Assembly: GCF_001591445.1 (NCBI RefSeq)
Contig: NZ_BCUX01000019.1
Location: forward strand, 36,589-100,588
Direction: 5' to 3'
DNA length: 64,000 nucleotides
Source: Neobacillus drentensis NBRC 102427
GTDB taxonomy: Bacteria > Bacillota > Bacilli > Bacillales > Cytobacillaceae
Every line of letters starts with the position of its first letter. Positions within the stretch are counted from its first letter, which is position 1. The position numbers were made by a program, and so were the translations under genes. Of this stretch, positions 8,858 through 15,874 are shown one piece after another. A model generated the notes under the pieces. The model saw only the letters and a list, made by a program, of their open reading frames with translations, was not told the origin of the DNA and searched no databases.

Positions 8858-9259
8858 CTATTTCTTAATTTCCGGCACTTTTAATAAAGTTAGGATTTGG
8901 TTTATTTTATTATCTAAATTCTTCATATCCTTTTTTAAATTCGACAATTCTGTCTTCAATGATTCCTGGTCTTGGTTATCAAATTTTTCTTCCAATTTCT
9001 CTTCAAGATCATCTACTTTAGCATCTACATTAACAATTAGTGAAGAGATGTCGGCAATATCATTTCGACTTGGAACATTTATAAATTCTAAATACTTTAA
9101 TGTCGATTCATCGATCATTTTTTTAAATTGAAGATTCATTTCTAAAACCTGACCCATTCCTTGGGAAGGGAAATCCTGGCTTATTTTCTCATCGAAAAAC
9201 TTACTGGATTGTGAATACAAATCCTTCCAAACATCATAAAAATTAAAGTCTTGACTCAT
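8858..9259 (-). CDS. phaR: PHA synthase subunit PhaR (class IV)
   Basis: 133 residues, mostly alpha-helical, with a coiled-coil C-terminal half (about 70-128: VDDLEEKLEEKF, LKTELSNLKKDM). The N-terminus NFYDVWKDLYSQSSKFFDEK matches PhaR of Bacillus class IV synthases, the partner PhaC needs for activity. It appears shorter than the B. megaterium protein. It is first in the phaR-phaB-phaC unit, with AAGGAGG 8 nt before the ATG. The phaP and phaQ genes found beside it in B. megaterium are absent here. Confidence 0.85.
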   Translation of the reverse strand: MSQDFNFYDVWKDLYSQSSKFFDEKISQDFPSQGMGQVLEMNLQFKKMIDESTLKYLEFINVPSRNDIADISSLIVNVDAKVDDLEEKLEEKFDNQDQESLKTELSNLKKDMKNLDNKINQILTLLKVPEIKK

Positions 9260-9578
9260 TTTTATTCCTCCTTGAATACTTTTGTTGACCTATTCATCAT
9301 ACTAACATAATTGAAATTTTAAAAGATTAAAGATTGAAAATTATCTAAAAATAATTCTTCATTTTCCGACAAATTTCTCATTTTTTTGCGAATTTCACAT
9401 GAAATTAAAAGGAGTGATAAAACAGGGGAAACAATCATAATATGGATAAAAATGGCTTGTTGCTGTTTCCAATGCTTAGTTGTATTGACACTTTTATTTT
9501 GGGATTCTAAACTCATTTGCCAAGTGATGATGTTGTAGCCAACTGTCTAATCTGAAAAGAAAAAACGAGGTGATATTA

Positions 9579-10313
9579 TTGGGCTATAATGAAAAAGTGG
9601 TGTTAATTACAGGTGGAGCACAGGGAATCGGCAAAGAAACCGCAAAACAATTTCTTCAAGAGGGTGCAAGTGTCGTCATATGTGATTATGATGAGTCGGC
9701 AGGTAAAACAGCATTAGAGGAATTAAATAATGAAAGGTTAGCGTTTTTTAAAGTGGATGTCACAGACAGTAAGCAGATCGAAGAGATGGTTCAGTCAACA
9801 GTAGATAGGCATAACAGAATTGATGTCCTAATAAACAATGCTGGGATCACACTTGATGGCTTTCTGACAAAAATGGATGAATCCGCTTGGGAAAGGGTCA
9901 TTGCTGTAAACCTGTCAGGTGTTTTTAAATGCACGAAAGCTGTCGCACCGATTATGTTAAAGCAGGGATCAGGAGTTATTCTTAATGCATCATCTGTCGT
10001 TGGTTTATACGGTAATATTGGTCAAACCAATTATGCTGCTACAAAGGCAGGTGTGATTGGACTAACGAAAAGCTGGGCGAAAGAATTTGGACCAAAGGGG
10101 ATCCGAGTCAATGCCGTTGCCCCGGGCTTCATTGAAACGGGTATGACTGCAGCAGTTCCAGATAAGGTGCTTCAATACATGAAGGAAAAGACTCCGCTTA
10201 GGAAGTTAGGCAAACCGGAGGATATTGCTGCAGCGTATTTATTCTTGGCTTCAGATACGGCCAATTATATAAACGGAACGATATTAAGCGTGGATGGCGG
10301 CTTAGTGATATAA
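9579..10313 (+). CDS. Second FabG/PhaB-like SDR reductase
   Basis: About 244 residues. TGGAQGIG near the N-terminus, NNAG in the middle, Ser in NASSVVG and the NYAATKAG catalytic pair mark a 3-oxoacyl-ACP/acetoacetyl-CoA reductase. It faces away from phaR and shares its intergenic space, so it may be a second acetoacetyl-CoA reductase or a beta-oxidation enzyme feeding PHA. The frame also opens with GTG at 9570, but that codon belongs to the ribosome site GAGGTG; TTG at 9579 is correctly spaced. Confidence 0.85.
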   Translation: MGYNEKVVLITGGAQGIGKETAKQFLQEGASVVICDYDESAGKTALEELNNERLAFFKVDVTDSKQIEEMVQSTVDRHNRIDVLINNAGITLDGFLTKMDESAWERVIAVNLSGVFKCTKAVAPIMLKQGSGVILNASSVVGLYGNIGQTNYAATKAGVIGLTKSWAKEFGPKGIRVNAVAPGFIETGMTAAVPDKVLQYMKEKTPLRKLGKPEDIAAAYLFLASDTANYINGTILSVDGGLVI

Positions 10314-10343
10314 AAGATGTACTACTCATATTTAATTCAGTTC

Positions 10344-10386
10344 CATGCATGGGTTGCGAGTTGAGACTCATGCATGTTTTATTTTT
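10344..10386 (+). terminator. Probable terminator
   Basis: CATGCATG at 10344-10351 pairs with CATGCATG at 10369-10376 and is followed by a T-rich run. It lies after the second SDR gene. Confidence 0.55.
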
Positions 10387-10568
10387 ACGATAATTCCTAT
10401 AATTATATTAAAATACAAACAATAAAAACTTTTCTACAAAATCCGTCATATTCCTACGAAGTCCATCAAAAAGCTTCTCGCTGTTTGGAAGCATAGTTGA
10501 TTCTTATTTATATACAGCTATTTCATTGTCATGAGTAGACAATTTGCATGTTTGATAAGGTGAATAAC

Positions 10569-10580
10569 TAAGCGCTTAGC
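10569..10580. promoter_or_regulatory. 12-bp palindrome, possible operator
   Basis: CTAAGCGCTTAG is a perfect palindrome about 135 bp upstream of the thiolase start. Its form suits a TetR-type operator, but no regulator is assigned. The rest of the 400-bp space between the SDR and thiolase genes is AT-rich, with only the terminator above. Confidence 0.35.
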
Positions 10581-10714
10581 TAATTAATTATTAATACCAA
10601 AAGAGAAAAAACTCTGAATTTGTCGAATAGTTTGTCACGAAAAGTTCTGCGAAATGTAGTAATATTTGTGGGGGATTAATATTTGAATACATAAATTACT
10701 TGGAGGAGATCTTA

Positions 10715-11905
10715 ATGTCAGTAAATGAAGTTGTCATTGTAAGTGCAGTCAGAACACCAATTGGAAGTTTTTTAGGAAGTTTTGAAAATGTTTCAGCCAT
10801 TCAGTTAGGTTCCACTGTCATAAAAGCAGCCATTGAAAGAGCTGGAATTACTGCTAATGATGTGGATGAAGTGATCATGGGGAATGTATTACAAGCAGGA
10901 GCAGGTCAAAATCCGGCAAGACAAGCTGCCCTTGCTGTAGGTATTCCTCAAGAGGCAACAGCTATGACGATTAACATGCTTTGTGGCTCAGGATTAAAAG
11001 CGGTTCACCTAGCTACCCAAGCGATTCTTGCTGGGGAGGCAGAAGTAGTCATTGCTGGTGGAATGGAAAATATGAGTCAAGCACCATATTTGTTAAAAGG
11101 CGGACGAAATGGATTTAAGATGGGCGATCAGAAAATTATAGACAGCATGCTTCAGGATGGATTAACATGTGCGGAAAATAACTACCACATGGGTGTAACA
11201 GCGGAAAATCTTGCTGAGAAGTATGAAATTTCACGTGCAGAACAAGATGAGTTTGCCGCGTGGAGTCAGCAAAAGGCTCAAGCAGCGATTGAATCTAATC
11301 GTTTTGCTGATGAAATTGTCCCTGTAGAGGTATCGGGGCGTAAGGGACAAGTGACAGTATACAGCCAAGATGAATTCCCACGATTTGGAACGACAGTAGA
11401 GGGATTAGGTAAGCTTCGTCCTGCATTTAAAAAGGATGGAACTGTTACTGCTGCTAATGCTTCAGGAATTAACGATGGTGCGGCAGCATTTGTTGTGATG
11501 AGCCGTAAAAAGGCAGACGAATTAGGAGTAACACCTTTAGTTACGATTAAAGCGAATGCTACTGCAGGTGTGGATCCAAGTATTATGGGAATCGGTCCAG
11601 TTCCAGCTGTAAAAAAAGCACTAAAAACTGCTTCTTTATCATTAGAAGACATTGAATTAATTGAAGCAAACGAAGCATTTGCTGCACAATCAATTGCAGT
11701 AGATCGCGAGCTTCAATTCAATAAAGAAAAATTAAATGTTAATGGTGGGGCCATTGCTCTTGGTCATCCAATCGGTGCGAGTGGTGCGAGAATTTTGGTT
11801 ACTTTAATCCATGAATTAAAGAAAAGAGAAAATCGCTACGGTCTAGCTACGTTATGTGTCGGTGGAGGACAAGGTGTAGCTACCATTATCGAAAATGTTA
11901 AATAG
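10715..11905 (+). CDS. Acetyl-CoA C-acetyltransferase (thiolase)
   Basis: 396 residues. It condenses two acetyl-CoA to acetoacetyl-CoA, the first step of PHB synthesis, or runs in reverse for degradation. Signatures are VRTPIGSF at the N-terminus, the acyl-enzyme Cys in [11 protein letters not shown], the NEAFAAQ block, [11 protein letters not shown] with the catalytic His, and LCVGGGQG with the second Cys. The ATG at 10715 is used because GGAGGAG lies 6 nt upstream; the TTG at 10700 would include that site. Position next to the pha genes suggests the PhaA role. Confidence 0.9.
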   Translation: MSVNEVVIVSAVRTPIGSFLGSFENVSAIQLGSTVIKAAIERAGITANDVDEVIMGNVLQAGAGQNPARQAALAVGIPQEATAMTINMLCGSGLKAVHLATQAILAGEAEVVIAGGMENMSQAPYLLKGGRNGFKMGDQKIIDSMLQDGLTCAENNYHMGVTAENLAEKYEISRAEQDEFAAWSQQKAQAAIESNRFADEIVPVEVSGRKGQVTVYSQDEFPRFGTTVEGLGKLRPAFKKDGTVTAANASGINDGAAAFVVMSRKKADELGVTPLVTIKANATAGVDPSIMGIGPVPAVKKALKTASLSLEDIELIEANEAFAAQSIAVDRELQFNKEKLNVNGGAIALGHPIGASGARILVTLIHELKKRENRYGLATLCVGGGQGVATIIENVK

Positions 11906-11926
11906 GATCGCGTGAATAATGGAAAA

Positions 11927-11960
11927 ATGGCTTGGAGGAAAACTCCAAGCCATTTTTTTA
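11927..11960. terminator. Bidirectional terminator
   Basis: An 11-bp stem (ATGGCTTGGAG / CTCCAAGCCAT) with a 5-nt loop and seven T residues follows the thiolase and overlaps the end of the convergent small gene. Confidence 0.9.
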
Positions 11961-12275
11961 TCGTATGATTTCATTATGTTGAAAGCCGCTCTTGGTCGCA
12001 TACACTTCATACCATTTGTATTGAGGTGCCTTGAACCACTCGTTTTGTGGCAAATAAACCAAATATCTTACATTACCATCGGCATCGTGTATTGTTTTAA
12101 ATATTTTTACAAAACCAAATCCAAAGGTTTGATCTAAATAACCTTCCATTCCGTCGCGGACATTATTTTTTTCAGCTTCTTTTTCTTCCTTATGTAACCT
12201 CATCAGGCCATCAACAAAGATACTTAACAAGACCAATGTAATTGCAATTAATACGAAAATAAATAAGTTGAACAA
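11958..12275 (-). CDS. Small membrane-anchored protein, unknown
   Basis: 105 residues. One N-terminal transmembrane helix (about 3-23) precedes a charged stretch (RLHKEEKEAEK) and a soluble domain rich in aromatics (YLVYLPQNEWF, YKWYEVYA). No family recognised. The start is TTG, supported by AGGAGGA 7 nt upstream. The gene stands alone, convergent with the thiolase. The ~450 bp upstream (12276-12725) contains no gene I can support. Confidence 0.6.
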   Translation of the reverse strand: MFNLFIFVLIAITLVLLSIFVDGLMRLHKEEKEAEKNNVRDGMEGYLDQTFGFGFVKIFKTIHDADGNVRYLVYLPQNEWFKAPQYKWYEVYATKSGFQHNEIIR

Positions 12276-12651
12276 TTGATTTTCCTCCTAAGTTTTTTGG
12301 TTAGATACATATGTATGATTCCTACACTGCTAAACTGCCGGAAGTTTTTATAAAGGAATGTTAATCAACTTTCATTTATCGTCCTTCTAACCTCCGCTGA
12401 TTCAAAAACCTCCTTTTGCATAGATATATTCATTCTGATTTTACATCCGGTAGGGAAGAAAAGGTGTGATGAAAAATACACCTAGGGCATTCTTAAGAAA
12501 AATTTCTCACGGATTGGCAGATTAGTATAATAAAGTGATTGAGTTTTACAACAAGGAAATGAAAGAGCAAGGTATTGAAGAAGGAGAGGGGATTTTAGAA
12601 GCAGGTTAGTGAAAGTATCAGGGGGTATGAATCTTTGAATTTAATTACCAA

Positions 12652-12702
12652 AAACACTGAGAACCCTGCTATTAACAGTGTTCACAGTGTTCTCATTGTT
12701 CT
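12652..12702 (-). terminator. Possible terminator for the SRPBCC gene
   Basis: On the minus strand an imperfect 12-bp stem (around GTTCTCAGTGTT) ends in a T-rich run just downstream of the SRPBCC gene. Confidence 0.45.
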
Positions 12703-12725
12703 TTTGTTCGTCAAAGACCTATGTA

Positions 12726-13223
12726 TCAGTTTTCTGAAATATTTGAGAGATAATCAGCCAGATGATCGAAGGTTCCTGAAAAGCCCTCCTGAACCATTTC
12801 TTGTGACTCCTCATAAGTTTTCATTTCCTCTTCAGTTGGGGATACAGGAGCCCCAATCATCGTAAGTATTGTTTTACCTTCATGCTCGGTGAATGTAAAA
12901 GTATTGAGAATTTCCAATGGCCAGTTATCGTTAAAAGGAGCTCGTACGATGTTACCCTTTTCATCAGAAAAGAAAGAGGTGTAAACGAGTTTCTCTGGAG
13001 CATTTACTTCATGATAAACAAATTTGACCCACATTACATTACCTTCTGGAGATGTCTGGCTGTAATGGAAGACACCATTCCGGCGAAGCTCAAACTTAGA
13101 AATATCAAAAGCCCATCCTTTTGGGCCCCACCAGTTCTGCAGATGTTCTGATTCGGTAAATGCCTTAAATACAAGCTCACTAGGAGCGTTGAAACTACGG
13201 ATGATTTCGGTTTTTGTAACCAT
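12726..13223 (-). CDS. SRPBCC (AHSA1/Aha1-like) protein
   Basis: 165 residues forming a START/SRPBCC-like lipid or small-ligand pocket. The family opening is visible (IIRSFNAPSELVFKAFTE, LQNWWGPKGWAF), with the central GVFHYSQTSPEGNVMW and the C-terminal FDHLADYL. Such proteins are very often encoded downstream of an ArsR-type regulator with no metal-binding site. Here the remains of exactly such a regulator end 13 bp upstream, so this gene has probably lost its control partner. GAAGGAAG precedes the ATG. Confidence 0.8.
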   Translation of the reverse strand: MVTKTEIIRSFNAPSELVFKAFTESEHLQNWWGPKGWAFDISKFELRRNGVFHYSQTSPEGNVMWVKFVYHEVNAPEKLVYTSFFSDEKGNIVRAPFNDNWPLEILNTFTFTEHEGKTILTMIGAPVSPTEEEMKTYEESQEMVQEGFSGTFDHLADYLSNISEN

Positions 13224-13236
13224 TTTCTTCCTTCAA

Positions 13237-13398
13237 TTATTGTTTTTTATTTTGTAGCTCCTTCAGATAAAGTTCTAAGCTGTCGAGTTTTTCTTCCCAT
13301 ATTTCACGATACTGTTCCAACCAAATGTTTAATGCCTTAAAGGATTCTGATCGAAGCTTATAAATTCGACGATTTGCTTCCGCATAAAATTCCACCAC
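13237..13398 (-). pseudogene. ArsR-family regulator remnant, C-terminal part
   Basis: A 53-codon open stretch without a plausible start reads EANRRIYKLRSESFKAL, then NIWLEQYREIWEEKLDSLE and YLKEL. This is the typical end of ArsR-type (SdpR-like) regulators paired with SRPBCC proteins: the wing (RRIYKL) and the dimerisation helix (WLEQYREIWEEKLDSL). The N-terminal helix-turn-helix is gone. An in-frame stop at 13399-13401 marks the break, and the adjoining DNA belongs to another truncated gene in a different frame. Confidence 0.75.
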
Positions 13399-13705
13399 TC
13401 AAATAATGGAAAACACGTCTTAGAAAGAGTTCATTTTTTGGAAATTTAAGTTGAAACAGAACAGCAAAAAAAGGAAATACTAAATATTCCATCGTCCAAT
13501 TGATTTTTGTTGCATGTTTGAAAAGTCTAAAGGGAGGTTCAAGAAATCCAAAATATGTAAGGAAGATGCTAATCAACCAAGTTAACATCTGAAAAAACAA
13601 AAGGGTAGCAATAGCTTCTCGAAGTCGATTTCGTGGGATAAGTTTCCAAAGAAGGAAAGGTAATAGTAACCACAGTATGAGCGTCACATATAAATCTGAA
13701 TTCAT
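13358..13705 (-). CDS. Truncated CBO0543-like membrane protein
   Basis: 115 residues with three to four hydrophobic segments (LILWLLLPFLLWKLIP; LFFQMLTWLISIFLTYFGF; MEYLVFPFFAVLFQL). The pattern FLEPPFRLFKHATKINWT is typical of the CBO0543 family of small Bacillales membrane proteins, which are usually longer. The last ~14 residues are read from arsR DNA in another frame, so the true C-terminus has been replaced. AAGGAAGG precedes the ATG, so the stub may still be translated. Family call moderate, truncation call stronger. Confidence 0.55.
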   Translation of the reverse strand: MNSDLYVTLILWLLLPFLLWKLIPRNRLREAIATLLFFQMLTWLISIFLTYFGFLEPPFRLFKHATKINWTMEYLVFPFFAVLFQLKFPKNELFLRRVFHYLSGGILCGSKSSNL

Positions 13706-13941
13706 ATTATCCTTCCTTTTTTGAATTAGTTTGTGATATAAAAGATTAAACTATCCAGTTTGTGAAAATTGTACTTAAACTTTCGGTGTGTAAGTTACAT
13801 AACATATTTATTTACATTAAGATGCTTAAAAGTCTTTATATTTTTGACATGCATTCTTCTTATTTTAATAAAATAGCAGGTTTTGTCGTAATTAATTAGT
13901 ATACTGATTTGATCATCTGAAACAAGGTAAAGGAGATTCAA

Positions 13942-14469
13942 ATGAAAAAACAGCGTAACATTATTTTATACATTGGTACATCTATTGATGGTTATATTGC
14001 AAATGATGATGGTACATTAGAATGGTTAGAATCAACAGAAGTAGAAGGAGATTCCGGCTACAAATCACTCCTTGAAAGAATTGACACGGTTGTAATGGGA
14101 AAAGGAACTTATGATGTCGTTCGTGGATTTGATATCGACTATCCTTATAGTGATTATAAAAATTATGTATTTTCTAAATCTGTTAGTGGATCAGATGAAT
14201 ACGCTACATTTATTAATGAAGAGGTCAAAACGTTCATTAAAAATATAAAACAAAAGCCCGGTAAGGATATATGGTTAATTGGTGGAGGAAACTTAGCTCG
14301 TGAATTTTTTAAAGAAAATTTAATTGATGAATTCCAACTGGCCATTGCACCGATTATTTTAGGTAAGGGCATCTCCCTCTATACCGGAGATGATATTACT
14401 CAAAACTACACATTAACGAAAGTAGAAAAATTAGGGCAACTTGCTATGCTTCAATATATAAAGAAATAA
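13942..14469 (+). CDS. Dihydrofolate reductase/RibD C-terminal family protein
   Basis: 175 residues. The fold is that of DHFR and the RibD reductase domain: strand IILYIGTSIDGYIAN, then TVVMGKGTYDVVRG, the cofactor loop DIWLIGGGNLAREFF and the LAIAPIILGKG strand. These YyaP/YwjB-like Bacillus proteins are NADPH-dependent reductases without a firm substrate. They are distinct from housekeeping DfrA. Monocistronic, with AAAGGAG before the ATG and a terminator directly after. Confidence 0.85.
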   Translation: MKKQRNIILYIGTSIDGYIANDDGTLEWLESTEVEGDSGYKSLLERIDTVVMGKGTYDVVRGFDIDYPYSDYKNYVFSKSVSGSDEYATFINEEVKTFIKNIKQKPGKDIWLIGGGNLAREFFKENLIDEFQLAIAPIILGKGISLYTGDDITQNYTLTKVEKLGQLAMLQYIKK

Positions 14470-14477
14470 TTATCATC

Positions 14478-14510
14478 ATCTTCCCTCTTTGGGTAGGGGA
14501 AGATTTTTAC
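14478..14510 (+). terminator. Rho-independent terminator
   Basis: An 8-bp stem (ATCTTCCC / GGGAAGAT) is followed by a T-run, right after the DHFR-like gene. Confidence 0.8.
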
Positions 14511-14605
14511 CTTTTCACCTTTGTTTTTTACTGAAGTACATTCGAAAATTAATAGATGTTTTATTAACGAACGGGATAGTTGAAGAAGAAGGTGGCAAAA
14601 AAAGA

Positions 14606-14641
14606 CCCTTATTGACTGATTTTATTCAATAAAGGGTTTTT
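14606..14641. terminator. Bidirectional terminator
   Basis: CCCTTATTGA pairs with TCAATAAAGGG (one bulge) between an A-run and a T-run. It covers the final codons of the leftward membrane-protein gene. Confidence 0.65.
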
Positions 14642-15097
14642 ATGTTTTCTTATTTTCTCAATCAATAATTGTACACTATATAAAAGCAAGGCTCTAAATT
14701 GAAGGAACAAAAAATGCTGGAATGGATTTAATTTAACTAATTTAACTATTCGTGTTTGTTTTAAAAGTTTTAATCCCCAAACATCAAATAAAATATGAAC
14801 TATGATATTTACTATTAGAAACAAAGGAAATCTACCGTACGTCAATTTAAGAATCCAGAGTGCTGAAAGAAAAAAAGGACCAAATACAAATGCAGTGTCA
14901 CCGCTTATTATAGGATTTACTTTTGTATAAAACGACCACCACCTACGCTTTTTACCTATCGCGTATAATATTTTTGAGATTACACTAATAAAAATAGTGG
15001 CGGGTAAAAATCTAATTATTGTTCTCCGACCTAATATAGGGAATGAAAGCCAGGGTAGAACCAACAGTAATATTAATAGCAGCTTTGGTTTCTTCAT
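14609..15097 (-). CDS. Integral membrane protein, unknown
   Basis: 162 residues, very hydrophobic, with about four transmembrane segments (LLLILLLVLPWLSFPIL; FLPATIFISVISKILYAI; AFVFGPFFLSALWIL; FPLFLIVNIIVHILF) and basic loops (GKKRRWW, KIRKHKN). It resembles hypothetical Bacillus membrane proteins, and I know no function. AGAGGTG precedes the ATG. No operon partner is evident. Confidence 0.6.
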   Translation of the reverse strand: MKKPKLLLILLLVLPWLSFPILGRRTIIRFLPATIFISVISKILYAIGKKRRWWSFYTKVNPIISGDTAFVFGPFFLSALWILKLTYGRFPLFLIVNIIVHILFDVWGLKLLKQTRIVKLVKLNPFQHFLFLQFRALLLYSVQLLIEKIRKHKNPLLNKISQ

Positions 15098-15227
15098 TAT
15101 GCACCTCTAATTTTATCATTAAGCAAATTAATGAGGGATTAGTTCTATCCTTTATATTTTCTCCGTGAATATTAAATACATACAAACTACTCATTGAGCT
15201 AATGGCAGCTAGTGTAGTAAGCAGAGG

Positions 15228-15256
15228 ATAAAAAAACCGCTTCAATGCGGTTTAAG
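15228..15256 (-). terminator. Terminator (minus strand)
   Basis: AAACCGC / GCGGTTT with a 6-nt loop ends in a T-run on the minus strand. It follows the 42-codon gene. Confidence 0.7.
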
Positions 15257-15288
15257 ATTCATTAATAAAAAATACCTTAGCATACAAT

Positions 15289-15417
15289 TTAAACACTTTC
15301 ATTGTTGGTAGGTTCAACAAATTGTTCCGTTATAGGGCCTTCAAATTGTTTGTTAATCTCTTTTGCTAATTCGTCTAAAAAGTCATCCGATAAAAAAGGA
15401 CTATTTTCTTTGGACAT
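15289..15417 (-). CDS. Small 42-residue acidic protein
   Basis: An open frame of 42 residues beginning MSKENSPFLSDDFLDEL and ending EQFVEPTNNESV, acidic and soluble, without cysteines or a membrane segment. AGAGGAAA lies 4-10 nt before the ATG and a hairpin terminator follows 33 bp after the stop, so the unit is complete. No family recognised; the size and acidity recall small Bacillus sporulation or regulatory proteins, but that is only a guess. Confidence 0.55.
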   Translation of the reverse strand: MSKENSPFLSDDFLDELAKEINKQFEGPITEQFVEPTNNESV

Positions 15418-15574
15418 ATATTTCCTCTTTTCCATGTTGGATTTTAGAATATTCAACTAGGATTGACTAATAAGTTTATTACTAACATTGCCACTGACCT
15501 ATAGTTTTAATCATTTACATAATTTTCATTTACTTTTGCTATTTACAGGAGTATTATTATCACAGTTTCCAAAT

Positions 15575-15790
15575 TCTTAAGCCGCTTAAACCATTTGGTA
15601 CGGGGGAACCATTTTTGTGGGTTGTTATTTAATCCATGGGGTGAATCCTTTCAAGGTAGGGCTACTCAAAGGTCCGAATCCGACAGCTAACCTCGTAAGC
15701 GTTATATGAGAAGGAAGGTGGAGCTTGTGACACAAGAAAAATGACGTGTCTACAGGTCTATTTACTATGACTTGTAGGCACTTTTTTTTA
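15575..15790 (+). promoter_or_regulatory. c-di-AMP (ydaO/yuaA-type) riboswitch with terminator
   Basis: The leader contains the conserved ydaO blocks: GGGGGAACC, GGGGTGAATCC, AGGGCTACTC and CCGAATCCGACAGCTAACC-TCGTAAGCG. An intrinsic terminator follows (GTGTCTACAGG at 15746-15756 with CTTGTAGGCAC at 15771-15781, then eight T). The class binds cyclic di-AMP, which favours termination. It precedes a KimA-type potassium importer, the standard arrangement: high c-di-AMP signals enough potassium and shuts off uptake. Confidence 0.95.
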
Positions 15791-15874
15791 TTTACGTTTA
15801 TATCGTTTACTTTTGAGGAATTTACAATGAAAAGGGTAATTTTAAAACACTAAACTATTAGGTGGTGAGTACTA

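Noticed and set aside
9319..9516. A 65-codon leftward frame between phaR and the second reductase
   Set aside because: No ribosome site, no resemblance to phaP or phaQ, and it lies where the divergent promoters should be.
11919..12137. A 72-codon rightward frame after the thiolase
   Set aside because: It starts inside the terminator and runs antisense through the membrane-anchored small gene, which has a proper ribosome site.
12541..12609. Open codons reading YNKEMKEQGIEEGEGILEAG as a gene fragment
   Set aside because: No start site, very short, and low-complexity Glu/Gly composition.
14540..14625. An open stretch reading KLIDVLLTNGIVEEEGGKKR as a gene remnant
   Set aside because: Too short to assign to a family and overlapping a terminator; could be chance.
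15012..15245. A 77-codon leftward frame overlapping the membrane protein at 14609
   Set aside because: No ribosome site and low-quality composition; it overlaps a better-supported gene and a terminator.
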